Under the pieces are notes generated by a model. That model was not told the origin of the DNA and did no database searches. It saw only the letters and a list, made by a program, of their open reading frames with translations. Of a stretch of 32,816 nt of DNA, positions 1-8,678 are shown piece by piece (positions within the stretch are counted from its first letter, which is position 1; the number at the start of each line of letters is the position of its first letter). The stretch comes from Candidatus Zipacnadia bacterium (GTDB lineage Bacteria; Armatimonadota; Zipacnadia; Zipacnadales; UBA5352), in the NCBI GenBank assembly GCA_029820295.1, contig JALGVA010000087.1:1-32816 (forward strand), given 5' to 3'. A program made the translations under genes and the position numbers.

Positions 1-1331
1 CGTTCCGGAGCGTACCAGGGCAGGCCGCGGCACCGCAGGTTGACGATAAGCTGCTGGGAGACCGACATGCTCGTGAGCAGGGCCGCGAGCGCGATGGCGA
101 CGCCGACACCTGTCCATCCGAGCTTCTGCGCGCGTGCGGAGCCAAGCCATGGTCCCAGCCGTCCTGCAAGCCACAGGATGGCTTCGACCAGGAACCACGT
201 GAAGAAGGGCAGCAGCGGGAATAGGTAGCGCCCGCGCGGCCACGGCGTCACGAGCAGCAACGCGATGGTGAAGATGATGTACCAGTGGATGGCGCTGCCC
301 GAACTGCGCCAGGTTACGATCGCTCCGAGCAACACAATGGCGGCGAGGAGATAGCGCGACATCCTGGCCACGCCGATGCCCTCGCGAGCAGGCTCGTCGT
401 CCGCCTGGTCTGACACCGAGGCACCGTCGGTCGCCGCACCGGCCGAGCCTGTCGGCGGCAATGGCGTGTCCGGCGTGAACGAGATGTGCGCTGGTCGCGC
501 GAGGACAAGCTGGCCCGCCGACAGGAAGTGAGCCGCGCCGTTGCGCACCATACGGTAGGCGTACATTGCGGGTCCGGATGCGCCGGCGAGGTCCTCCTCG
601 GTGCTGCTGAGCGTGGCGGAGACATACGTGTGTTGGCCGCCGGACGTGGCCTGCGTCTGCCGCCACACCCACGGCAGCAGCGCGATCACGATCAGCCCCG
701 GCACTGCGAATGCGGCCCACCACCGCCTGCGCAGCGCGAGGAACGCGAAGGCAGCGGGTATCAGCGCCAGCCCGTGCGGTCGCACGTAGATGGCCGCCGC
801 GCACAGGAGTGCGGCCGGGATGCCCCAGCGCCACCACGGTGCATCGCGGTCGGATGCGCGCTCAAGCGCCACCAGGCCGGCGATGCTCAACAGGACAAAG
901 AACATCTCGGCGTAGAGCGTGCTCGCGCGATGGACCGTGTCCTCGTTCAGGACGAACAGCAGGAGGCCCGCGCCGGCCACCCACGACGACGTCGGCGACA
1001 CTCGGCGCAGCAGCAACCAGGCCAGCGCGACTGCTCCGAGCATGGACAGCATCGATGTGATCTTGAGTGCGCCCAGGTTGTCCCCGACCAGTGATATGCA
1101 GGCGGCGAGGAAGACCGGATAACCCGGCCAGCGCTTGGTCTCGACCGGCATCCCGGGCGTACCGATCTGATGCCACCCGGTCCCGTTGACCAGAGACTGC
1201 GCAAGTAACAGGTACTCGGCGTTGTCGCCGCCTGGTTCGAGCTGCGGCTCGAAGCCGAGGGTGGCGACTGCCAGCGCCACTAGCAGCACCGCAGCCAGCA
1301 CCCACCGGTTGTCTCGCGCATGGCTGCGCAT
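1..1331 (-). CDS. GT-C family membrane glycosyltransferase (PMT/ArnT-like), 3' end cut by window
   Basis: The reading frame stays open from the ATG at 1331 to the window edge (about 443 residues), so the C-terminus is missing. An N-terminal hydrophobic helix (about residues 10-25) is followed by GGDNAEY with Asp36 and Glu39. This fits the acidic first-loop motif of dolichyl-phosphate-mannose/ArnT-type enzymes, which move a sugar from a polyprenyl phosphate carrier to an acceptor outside the membrane. At least eight further hydrophobic stretches follow, e.g. AAIVLLGAIVTW and IIFTIALLLV. An AGGGGAG ribosome site lies just upstream of the start. It is the last gene seen in the minus-strand operon, 46 bases after the epimerase. 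The family assignment is confident; donor and acceptor are unknown. Confidence 0.82.
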   Translation of the reverse strand, partial: MRSHARDNRWVLAAVLLVALAVATLGFEPQLEPGGDNAEYLLLAQSLVNGTGWHQIGTPGMPVETKRWPGYPVFLAACISLVGDNLGALKITSMLSMLGAVALAWLLLRRVSPTSSWVAGAGLLLFVLNEDTVHRASTLYAEMFFVLLSIAGLVALERASDRDAPWWRWGIPAALLCAAAIYVRPHGLALIPAAFAFLALRRRWWAAFAVPGLIVIALLPWVWRQTQATSGGQHTYVSATLSSTEEDLAGASGPAMYAYRMVRNGAAHFLSAGQLVLARPAHISFTPDTPLPPTGSAGAATDGASVSDQADDEPAREGIGVARMSRYLLAAIVLLGAIVTWRSSGSAIHWYIIFTIALLLVTPWPRGRYLFPLLPFFTWFLVEAILWLAGRLGPWLGSARAQKLGWTGVGVAIALAALLTSMSVSQQLIVNLRCRGLPWYAPE

Positions 1332-1377
1332 CTGGCGCAACTCCCCTGCGATCGTCGCGCAGTGGTTCGGCTCGCGT

Positions 1378-2256
1378 CTACCCATACTTCTCTGCCATGA
1401 GGTCGAACAGCTCGTTGAAGCCATCTGCGAAGGGCACTTCGGCGACCCATCCCAAGTCTCGACGTGCCTTCTCTGAGATGACCTCTGCCGGCGGCACATC
1501 GCCCGCGCGTGCGGGCGCGAAGGCAATCTCCATGGTCGGGACGCGGAGCTTCACGAGTTCCGCGAGGCCCACGATTGTCGTCTTCTCAGGAGCGACAACG
1601 TTGAATACGCCGCGCTCCGGCCCATTGGTCAGGGCCAATTCGAAGGCGTTGGCGATGTCACGCACATGCGTGAACTGACGGAACTGCACGCCCTTGCCCT
1701 GGATCGTGATGCCCTTGCCCTGCAGGCCCAGCTTCATGAAGAGCGGGATAACCGCGTTCTCACGCATACCAGGGCCGTAGGCCGTGCCGAGTCGCAACGC
1801 GACCGACGGCACCTGGTTCAGTTCACTGCGGACAACCAGTTCTCCGGCAAGTTTCGAGATGTTGTAGGGATGGTCTGGGTTGGTCGGGTGCCGCTCATCC
1901 AGAGGCTGGTACTGCGGCTCCCCGTACACCTCCCAAGTCGAGGCGTAGACAAGGCGGGAGATGCCGTGCTCATTGGCCGCCTGGACGATCCGCTCCGTAC
2001 CAATCACGTTGGTCTCGTACGCCAGGATCGGATCCTCTGCGGCCACGTACACATCGCCGATGGCTCCGATGTGGCACAGGGCATCACAGTCTCCCAGGCA
2101 GGCTAGGTCCTCAGGGCGGCGGAAATCCCCGTTGACCGACGGCATTCCCTCCACTTCATTTAGGTCGAAGCAGAGGACGTCATGTCCGGCATCCGCCAAA
2201 TGATGCGCAACATGGTGTCCGATGAATCCCGCTGCACCCGTCACCATCACCTTCAT
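1378..2256 (-). CDS. NAD-dependent sugar-nucleotide epimerase/dehydratase (extended SDR)
   Basis: This 292-residue protein opens with a Rossmann motif (TGAAGFIG) directly after the start and carries the SDR catalytic pair Tyr131 and Lys135 in YNISK, with the Ser/Thr partner in YASTWEVYG. Such enzymes epimerise or dehydrate NDP-sugars in the cytoplasm and supply unusual donors. I chose the ATG at 2256, not the in-frame start nine codons earlier, because GGAGGG (2263-2268) sits correctly before it and because it makes an ATGA overlap with the upstream glycosyltransferase stop. Length and motifs suit a UDP-glucose 4-epimerase-like or UDP-glucuronate-decarboxylase-like member. The exact substrate cannot be read from the sequence. 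Confidence 0.88.
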   Translation of the reverse strand: MKVMVTGAAGFIGHHVAHHLADAGHDVLCFDLNEVEGMPSVNGDFRRPEDLACLGDCDALCHIGAIGDVYVAAEDPILAYETNVIGTERIVQAANEHGISRLVYASTWEVYGEPQYQPLDERHPTNPDHPYNISKLAGELVVRSELNQVPSVALRLGTAYGPGMRENAVIPLFMKLGLQGKGITIQGKGVQFRQFTHVRDIANAFELALTNGPERGVFNVVAPEKTTIVGLAELVKLRVPTMEIAFAPARAGDVPPAEVISEKARRDLGWVAEVPFADGFNELFDLMAEKYG

Positions 2257-3455
2257 GTCCTTCCCTCCTGTTCGCCAATACACTCTGTGAGCAGAGCCTG
2301 CAGTCTCTCGACCACCGCCTCGGGGCTATGGGACTCTCGCACATAGTCGCGGCATCGTTGCTGTGTGGCCGCGTATTCGCCTGGATCAGACAGCAGATCC
2401 TGGATGGCCTCCACGATCTCATCCACGGTCTCCGCGTGTCGGCCGAGACCCATCCTGGTGATCACGCGATCTGGGTCGATAGTGGAGACTACTGGCGTTC
2501 CCGACGCCCACGCCTGTAGGAAAGTATTGGGGAAGCCCTCAGTAGTTGAGGTGCACACCAGGACTTCGGCGCTCGCGTAGTAATACCCCGTCTTACTGAA
2601 GTGGACATGCCCTGCAACCTCAACGTTGGGGACTTGTACGGCGCGTGCACGGACCTCCTCAAAGAGCCTCGGTGCGTCGGGATGGGGGCCGCCCACCAAC
2701 GTGAATTGCACATTGGGGAGTCTCTCGGCAGCATCGATGACCATGTGAGGCCGCTTGAGTTCGCGCATGTTGCCGACCCAGAGGACACCACTCTTGCCAG
2801 ATGGCGCTCCTTCAGGCGGGACGCTCCAGACGTTCCGGCAAAGCTCAGCGGGCCTGCCCGAGGCATGGGCGATGGCGTCCCGCTGCTCCTCTGTCTGGGC
2901 CAGGACGAGATCGCTTGCTCGCACTCCATAGCGGTAGAGCCACCAGATATGCAGTGGCCAACCGCCGCGACACACATAGTTGTCGGGATCCATGCGCGAA
3001 GCCGTCCAGAAGGCCGACTTGCGCCTTGCCACACGGCCAAACAGCGCCGTTGCGGCGGGCAGCCAGCCACTGGCTCGAGTGATGTAGATGTCCGCGTCGG
3101 CTCTGCGCATGGCGCGCCACACGCGTGCCCACTTGGCGACGAACCCCGGTCCTTTCCCTCGGTCGCCGGGTGTGAGAGCGGCCAGCACGCGAATGCCTTC
3201 GGGGCTGATGGCCTCTTCTCTCCCGTCGATCCCCTCGGTGATGAAGCTGACGGTGTTACCTGCCTCCTCGAGCAGGCGGGCGTACTGAACCAGCTGGACT
3301 TCGGCACCGCCAACGTCCGTGTCATCGACACCCAGGCGAAGCTCGGCTGGTCCCCGCCAGAGAGACACAAAGCAGATGGCCAAACCTGCTCCACACGGGT
3401 GCTCGAGCGAGCCTGCTGCCGGGCTTGCGCGTTCGGCCCTCGTGGCGGTGCTCAT
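2253..3455 (-). CDS. GT4-type glycosyltransferase (copy A of a tandem pair)
   Basis: This 400-residue GT-B fold enzyme has an N-terminal VGGAEVQL acceptor-side motif and a C-terminal donor-binding half with LKRPHMVIDAAERLP, a VGGP turn and EGFPNTFLQAW. In the family the last segment is usually E-x7-E; here the second Glu is Gln. The enzyme is expected to add one sugar from an NDP donor to a lipid-linked oligosaccharide on the cytoplasmic face. The first 25 or so residues are not part of the fold and may be over-extended, but the ATG at 3455 makes an ATGA overlap with the preceding gene. It is clearly paralogous to the next gene upstream (3452-4612): the same motifs occur in the same order and spacing. 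Confidence 0.88.
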   Translation of the reverse strand: MSTATRAERASPAAGSLEHPCGAGLAICFVSLWRGPAELRLGVDDTDVGGAEVQLVQYARLLEEAGNTVSFITEGIDGREEAISPEGIRVLAALTPGDRGKGPGFVAKWARVWRAMRRADADIYITRASGWLPAATALFGRVARRKSAFWTASRMDPDNYVCRGGWPLHIWWLYRYGVRASDLVLAQTEEQRDAIAHASGRPAELCRNVWSVPPEGAPSGKSGVLWVGNMRELKRPHMVIDAAERLPNVQFTLVGGPHPDAPRLFEEVRARAVQVPNVEVAGHVHFSKTGYYYASAEVLVCTSTTEGFPNTFLQAWASGTPVVSTIDPDRVITRMGLGRHAETVDEIVEAIQDLLSDPGEYAATQQRCRDYVRESHSPEAVVERLQALLTECIGEQEGRT

Positions 3456-4612
3456 GGTCGCTGAACCAACCTCTCAACACTCTCGACCACAACCTGTGCG
3501 CTGTGGTGCACAGAAACGTAGGTCACCGCGGCGCTGCCCATCTCCAATAGTCTGGTATTGTCGTTCCACAGTTCGCGGATCGCGGCTGTCGCCTCTCGCG
3601 CGTCCGAAAAATGCGCGCCCAGGCCGTGCTCGGCGATGATGCCGTCAGGGTCGAAGCTGCCCACCACGGGCTTCCCGACCGCCCATGCCTGCAGGTAGGT
3701 GTTGGGGAAGCCCTCCACCGCCGATGTGTTGACGAGTAGTGCCGCATCGGCGAAGTACCTGCCCACCTCGTCAATCGGCACGAAGCCCAGGAACGAGACG
3801 TTGGCCAATCCCGCCGCTCGGGCCTGAGTCTCGTCATAGAGCTGCTCGTACCCCCTGACGGGCCCTCCGACCATGACGAAGGGGATGTCGGGCAGAGATT
3901 CCGCGATGTCGAGCAGCATCTCCGGGCGCTTCTCCGGCCGGATGTTGGACACCCAGAGCGCGTAGGTGTCGGCGGGGGTCTCGGCCACGCCGACTTCGTG
4001 AGGCCAGATGTTGGGGATGACCACTGCTTCGCGCCCCGTATGTCTCCGAACTGCGTCGGCTTGCGCACGCGTCTGGGCGACAATCGCGTCCGCCCACAGC
4101 AGACCGCGATGCGCCAGCCATCGCTGGGATGGCGGCACGCGCGACAGCCCGTCGATGTGGCAGGTCGCGTCGGTGTCGCTGGCCAGCCAGAGGATGAACC
4201 TGCGCCCGGTGGCCCGGCAGTAGCCTGCGACGATCCCCGCCTGCGCGCCGGCGCCCATCACGATGTAGGTGTCGGCTGCCATGCGGCGCAGCCCGGCAAG
4301 CAACTGCACGGGACGAATGAGCTTGCAGGCCTGCGACTGACCGTTGCCCAGGGCGTAGAGGACCCGGACCTGAGCGCCATCGGGTGTCTGTGCATCGCGC
4401 ACGCCCTTGTAGCCACCGACGCCGAGAGTAACGCGATGCCCTCGGCGGGCCAGCTCGGCACAGAGCAGGCTGAGCTGGAGTTCGGCGCCGCCGACCTTCT
4501 CCGGCCCGACGCCCGTCAGCAGACGCGGGAGGCCGGGATGGGTGCCGACGAAGCCGATGGACACGGGTTCGCTAGCTGCCGGCTGCTGGTCGCCTTGGCG
4601 TACGCGCGCCAT
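3452..4612 (-). CDS. GT4-type glycosyltransferase (copy B of a tandem pair)
   Basis: This 386-residue GT-B glycosyltransferase shares VGGAELQL, EKRPEMLLDIAESLP, MVGGP and EGFPNTYLQAW with its downstream neighbour, including the Glu-to-Gln change in the usual E-x7-E motif. A strong GGAGGAGG lies eight to nine bases before the ATG at 4612, so I keep this start although it overlaps the end of the polymerase-like gene by 41 bases. A GTG at codon 18, just before SIGFVGTHPG, is a weaker alternative. It probably transfers a different sugar, or makes a different linkage, from copy A during repeat-unit assembly. The family is certain and the specificity unknown. Confidence 0.88.
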   Translation of the reverse strand: MARVRQGDQQPAASEPVSIGFVGTHPGLPRLLTGVGPEKVGGAELQLSLLCAELARRGHRVTLGVGGYKGVRDAQTPDGAQVRVLYALGNGQSQACKLIRPVQLLAGLRRMAADTYIVMGAGAQAGIVAGYCRATGRRFILWLASDTDATCHIDGLSRVPPSQRWLAHRGLLWADAIVAQTRAQADAVRRHTGREAVVIPNIWPHEVGVAETPADTYALWVSNIRPEKRPEMLLDIAESLPDIPFVMVGGPVRGYEQLYDETQARAAGLANVSFLGFVPIDEVGRYFADAALLVNTSAVEGFPNTYLQAWAVGKPVVGSFDPDGIIAEHGLGAHFSDAREATAAIRELWNDNTRLLEMGSAAVTYVSVHHSAQVVVESVERLVQRP

Positions 4613-6065
4613 CCTCGACCTCCTCCCCCGCCTGCGGGCGCTTGATGATGAGAGCGTCCGGATGCCCGATCAACAGCCCGGTTGTGGCCCAGAACAGCGA
4701 CGTCACCGGGAAGACGGTGTCGGTGTTGTGGAAGAGTGCGTTGACCAGGAGGCCAGCGCCGCTCCCCGCAAGTGCAACGAGGAAGGTCGTGTCAAACACC
4801 GCGCCCAGACGCCGCGCGCGATGCGCCGCAAACACGATGGACACGACCACGCACGCGGCGAGCCCGACGAGACAGAAGGCGCCGGCATAGCCGTACTCGC
4901 CGAAGATCGTCACCGGTGCGCAGTGGATGGGGCGCTGTCCGAGTTCCCACGCAGTGCGCCAACACCGCTGGTTCGGGTCCCAGACGACTTCAGTTGTCGA
5001 GAGCATATCGTTGGAGAGTCGCTTCAGCCGCCAGAAGCCGGTGCCCAGGATGGGGTCCCAGCGATCGGAGTTGATGTAGTCGATCGCCTTGCCGACGTAG
5101 ATGCGGCGTCTGAGCATGGGGTCTTTGTCGTCCGCGAAGCGGGAGTGCACCTCGCTCCCGACGGAAGTGCTCAGCCACCACGCGCCCACTGGGAGGAGAA
5201 GGACGATGCCGACCGCGACATATCTGAACATCCGAGGGTGGCACAGGCAGATCAGTACGGCCAGCAGCCCCGCGACGACGCCGCTGCGTTCCTTTACGCC
5301 CGCGGTCGCGATTACCCCGATCAGGGCGAGTGCGAGCCACCACCAGCGCTGGCGTTCCGTTCCGTCCTCCTCAACCGTCACAGCCATGTAGATGAACAGC
5401 GGCGGGAACAGGGCACTGTAGGTCGCCTGGTCCGAGAGACTGCCCAGCGGGCCTGCCCCGTCCCAGAGGCGGCCAACATGCAGCAATTGCACGAGCGCCA
5501 GGTCGGCGAGCATGAAGCCGGCAGCAATGAGCACCCACTTGAGAACGAGACGAAGCTTCGCACGATCGATCTGGAGCCATCTGGTCGCGAAATAGAGCAT
5601 GACGGCAAACAGCACCTGGTTGCCGAATGTCTTCCAGTTCTGATACCCAGGCTCCAGCGCGATCCCGAGAACCGCAACCACGATGAACCCCAACACGAAC
5701 ACGTCGCCCGTCCTGATCCTGAAGGTGCCCCAGTCTTTCCTCGCCACGCTGGTCGCCAGGATCGCAAGGAACATCCCGGGGATGAGGAACTGCGTCAGGT
5801 TGGGCACGTAGAATCCGAGGAAGTGCGCCTCAATTGGCAGTATCGAGAAGTGAGCCAGTGTGACGGCGTAGACCACCCACGGCTGGCGCATCATGATGAC
5901 GAAGAGCACGAGCACCAGCGGCAGCACAGCTCCCGCCGTCGCATCGTAGCTCATCATGAGCAGCGTGGACACGAGCACCAGTCCGCCGGCAACGCCCGCC
6001 ACCACCAGCCCTCGTCGCGAGTGCTCCTCGTCCATCGTCCCGGTCAGCCTGCTGACTGCTCTCAC
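4572..6065 (-). CDS. O-antigen ligase/Wzy polymerase-like polytopic membrane protein
   Basis: About 497 residues with roughly eleven to twelve hydrophobic helices and a larger polar loop before the last helices, where DPILGTGFWRLKRL recalls the GxGxG/extracytoplasmic loop of the Wzy_C (O-antigen ligase) family. A conserved-looking basic patch, GVKERSGVVAGL, matches the T/K-xSRgg-type segment of these proteins. The role would be polymerising or ligating lipid-linked repeat units on the outer face of the membrane. I place the start at GTG 6065, which gives a GTGA overlap with the flippase stop. ATG 6035, ten codons later, is the alternative. The open frame continues upstream to 6734, but that part is arginine-rich antisense-like translation inside the flippase gene. 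Whether it is a polymerase or a ligase is undecided. Confidence 0.75.
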   Translation of the reverse strand: MRAVSRLTGTMDEEHSRRGLVVAGVAGGLVLVSTLLMMSYDATAGAVLPLVLVLFVIMMRQPWVVYAVTLAHFSILPIEAHFLGFYVPNLTQFLIPGMFLAILATSVARKDWGTFRIRTGDVFVLGFIVVAVLGIALEPGYQNWKTFGNQVLFAVMLYFATRWLQIDRAKLRLVLKWVLIAAGFMLADLALVQLLHVGRLWDGAGPLGSLSDQATYSALFPPLFIYMAVTVEEDGTERQRWWWLALALIGVIATAGVKERSGVVAGLLAVLICLCHPRMFRYVAVGIVLLLPVGAWWLSTSVGSEVHSRFADDKDPMLRRRIYVGKAIDYINSDRWDPILGTGFWRLKRLSNDMLSTTEVVWDPNQRCWRTAWELGQRPIHCAPVTIFGEYGYAGAFCLVGLAACVVVSIVFAAHRARRLGAVFDTTFLVALAGSGAGLLVNALFHNTDTVFPVTSLFWATTGLLIGHPDALIIKRPQAGEEVEDGARTPRRPAAGS

Positions 6066-7633
6066 GTCGCACCGTCCCCAGCCGTAGCGGTCGCCACCTT
6101 GGCTTCGGGCATCAGCCAGCGGGACGCCATCGACTTCAGTAGCGTGACGGGTCTGCCATCCCGCACCCGGCCAGGGAGGGCGCCAAAGAGCAGATCGAGG
6201 TCGCGGACCGACACCCGACCGCGCAGAGCCGCCGTGTATGCAGCCGTGCCCAGGATGGACCCCGTCAGGACTGCGATAGAGGCTCTCGGAGCCAAAGCGG
6301 CGACCCCATAGCATGCGAGTGCCAGTAATGCCCCGGCGAACAGTGCGGACCTGAGTGCCTGCAGATCGTAGCGCAGGGGCATCGTCCGCGCCAGGAGAGC
6401 ACCAGCCACCACATTGAGCAACGCATAGGTGATGAGCTTTGCCACGGCGGCCCCCAGAGCGCCCAGGAGCACGACCAGCGTCGCCATGGTCAACAGGTCC
6501 ACGCCGGCTGAGATCGCCTGAAGCATCAGCAGGTGCACGGGTGGCGCGTACACCTGGATGTGTGCGCGGTGCAGATCGTAGGCGAGCTGGAGCCAGGTGT
6601 AGGCGGCCAGCACGGAGAGGATTGCCCCCGCGCCAGCATAATCGGCTCCGGCGTACACCCGCACGATAGGCACCGCGAGCACCGCCACGGCCACATGCAT
6701 GGGCAGCATTATCAGCAGCAGATAGCGGCTGCACTGTTGCAGGATGCGCGGACGCTCTTCGGGGCTCGTCCCGCCCCGTTCAGCCAGCTTGGGCGTCACC
6801 ACTCCAATACCGAAGCCGCCCAGTTCCCGCAGGTAGTCGCTGACCTTGCTCGCCACGAAGTAGAGACTGAGCACCTCGGGGCTGGACAGAATCCCAATCA
6901 CCAGGTACTGAGCCCGTCCACGCATGAAGCCGAGAATCGACACCCCGTAGTAGGCGGCCGAGAAGCGCAGCAGGCCGCCGACCGGGGCGAAGCCGTGGCA
7001 TCTGCGCATGTAGGGCCACAGCAGGACGAGCGTGACGACACATGAGGCCCCTGGAACGATCGCGAATGCCACGAGCAGCCCACTGAGGCCATAGTGCACA
7101 TACAGCGCTACCGCCAGCGGCATGCGGGCAACGCGGCTGAACAGATCCAGCACCGCGATGCGACCGAACTGCTGAGTGGCGGTGAGGCCCCAATGGAGCC
7201 GCTTGTCCACGGCGGCAAGGAAGACCATGGCCGCCAGACTGCTGACAATGGCGGTATGCGAAGCGTCGCCGATCAGGTGTTGGGCAGTCCACCTCGGGTT
7301 GATCGTGAGCAGCGCCGTGGCGACGGCGCACGCAGCAACGTTAAGCAGTACGCCCGTGCGCAGCAGGGCCCCCGCGTCGTCGCGCTTGCCCTCTGCCAGG
7401 TATCTCGGGATGCGGCGGACGAAGGTGTCACCCATGCCGAGCGAGGCCAGGGCCTCAACTGCGGCCGCGAGCGCGACCGCAATCGGCCACACGGCCAGCT
7501 CCTCGGTCGGAATCAGGCGAAGCAGCCACCCCGTGAAGAACACGGAGAACGCGGCCGTGGCCATACGCGCGGAGAACAGTTTCGCGGTGTCCTTGACGGC
7601 TCTTGTTGACGCTGCTGCATCGCTCACTGCCAT
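6062..7633 (-). CDS. Wzx-like polysaccharide flippase (MOP/MATE superfamily)
   Basis: About 523 residues with twelve to fourteen hydrophobic helices. The opening pattern (DTAKLFSARMATAAFSVFFTGWLLRL) is typical of RfbX/Wzx-type exporters, which flip undecaprenyl-diphosphate-linked repeat units across the inner membrane. The amphipathic RRIPRYLAEGKRDDAGALL segment between early helices is also characteristic. I chose the ATG at 7633, which follows the stop of the upstream deacetylase-like gene by one base (TGAGATG). The in-frame start at 7678 would add 15 residues overlapping that gene. It lies directly before the polymerase-like gene, as expected for a Wzx/Wzy system. Confidence 0.85.
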   Translation of the reverse strand: MAVSDAAASTRAVKDTAKLFSARMATAAFSVFFTGWLLRLIPTEELAVWPIAVALAAAVEALASLGMGDTFVRRIPRYLAEGKRDDAGALLRTGVLLNVAACAVATALLTINPRWTAQHLIGDASHTAIVSSLAAMVFLAAVDKRLHWGLTATQQFGRIAVLDLFSRVARMPLAVALYVHYGLSGLLVAFAIVPGASCVVTLVLLWPYMRRCHGFAPVGGLLRFSAAYYGVSILGFMRGRAQYLVIGILSSPEVLSLYFVASKVSDYLRELGGFGIGVVTPKLAERGGTSPEERPRILQQCSRYLLLIMLPMHVAVAVLAVPIVRVYAGADYAGAGAILSVLAAYTWLQLAYDLHRAHIQVYAPPVHLLMLQAISAGVDLLTMATLVVLLGALGAAVAKLITYALLNVVAGALLARTMPLRYDLQALRSALFAGALLALACYGVAALAPRASIAVLTGSILGTAAYTAALRGRVSVRDLDLLFGALPGRVRDGRPVTLLKSMASRWLMPEAKVATATAGDGAT

Positions 7634-7634
7634 C

Positions 7635-8666
7635 TCAGGTCTGCCCAACTCCCGCGTAGCACTTCGGCCCTGCGCCACGGGCCGCAGCCAGTTCAGTCAG
7701 CGTGCTGAAGCCGATCTCAGGCTGGCTTGCGGCGAACTCCAGGACGTCCCGCAACCTTCGCCACACGCGCGCCGCCGCTTCGTCATCGGGCACATCGGGT
7801 GCACACCCGGCGGCCAGTTCACTGGAATGGAAGGCCATGTTGAGGCATCGGGTGCCCCGTGACATCATCCATGAACACAGCTTGATCATGTCTTCCGAGG
7901 ACGTACTGACGGGGTCCAGCCAGACCCGCGCGGCAATCCCCGTCGCGGCCATCAGTCTCTTGGGGCCCGCCCACAACAAGCGTCGATGCTCAAGGCCTGC
8001 GGCCATCCACGCGAAAGCGCTCTGCTGCAGTAGCCCCAACGCGCCTATGGTCACCGGGACCTCGAGCAGCGGATGATCGCCGGTGTGGTAGAGGTCGTTC
8101 CTGGCCGGGCGGTAGGCGTCCTGAGGAGCCAGAGCGTGCGCCGGCCCCCCCTTCGTCACCCCCCGTGCGCGCCGCCAGGACACCAGTGGCGTCACCGACG
8201 TGTCCACGGCGTAGCCCAACTCGTCGAGCAGATCGAGACACGTCATGTCGACGTCCCAGCGACCGCCGCGGTAGCTGGTCGGCCTGCTGCCGCTCAGCTC
8301 TGTCACGGCGTCAGTCAGGTTCTCGAGCTTCCGTCGCTGGACGCCGGCCTCGTACTCCGACAGGTAGGGTCGGGCCCGGGCATCCGGCTCGAGTTGGGGC
8401 ACGTGAGGTGGCGTCGTCCACGCGTGCAGATGGGCGCCGACCTCGCAGCGTGCCGTCGCTGCCAGGTCACGGATGATCGCCGAGCCTTCAGGATGCATAG
8501 CCACATCGTGTGTGACGAGATAGGTCGGCAGCGCGCCGAACTCGTCGCACAGGTTCTGCAGGCGGGGCAACGCGAGCAGGTTGCGGTATGTGCGAGTCGC
8601 AGCGCCCGCCCACTCATCGTCGGCCTCGGTGTCCACCGTTACCACGAACTGGCTCTCGCGTGTCAT
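7635..8666 (-). CDS. Polysaccharide deacetylase-like protein (NodB fold, divergent)
   Basis: This 343-residue protein has the outline of a NodB-fold deacetylase. An acidic first strand, VDTEADDEW, comes at residues 10-18. GAHLHAWTTPP can supply two metal-binding His residues, SYRGGRW matches the Arg-containing third motif, and FHSSEL is a late His motif. The exact CE4 signatures (TFDDG, HSxxH) are replaced, as in the WalW-like group found in surface-glycan clusters. It could remove N-acetyl groups from the repeat unit. There is no signal peptide, so action on a cytoplasmic lipid-linked intermediate is more likely than on the finished polymer. GAGAGG precedes the ATG at 8666; the upstream gene ends 12 bases earlier. 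Confidence 0.75.
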   Translation of the reverse strand: MTRESQFVVTVDTEADDEWAGAATRTYRNLLALPRLQNLCDEFGALPTYLVTHDVAMHPEGSAIIRDLAATARCEVGAHLHAWTTPPHVPQLEPDARARPYLSEYEAGVQRRKLENLTDAVTELSGSRPTSYRGGRWDVDMTCLDLLDELGYAVDTSVTPLVSWRRARGVTKGGPAHALAPQDAYRPARNDLYHTGDHPLLEVPVTIGALGLLQQSAFAWMAAGLEHRRLLWAGPKRLMAATGIAARVWLDPVSTSSEDMIKLCSWMMSRGTRCLNMAFHSSELAAGCAPDVPDDEAAARVWRRLRDVLEFAASQPEIGFSTLTELAAARGAGPKCYAGVGQT

Positions 8667-8678
8667 GCCTCTCGCCGC

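Noticed and set aside
4542-6311. 589-codon plus-strand open frame opposite the polymerase-like gene
   Set aside because: Hydrophilic low-complexity translation with no motif; the minus strand encodes a coherent multi-helix membrane protein.
6066-6734. 223-codon N-terminal extension of the polymerase-like gene
   Set aside because: Lies wholly inside the flippase gene, is arginine/alanine-rich, and the GTG at 6065 gives the normal GTGA junction.
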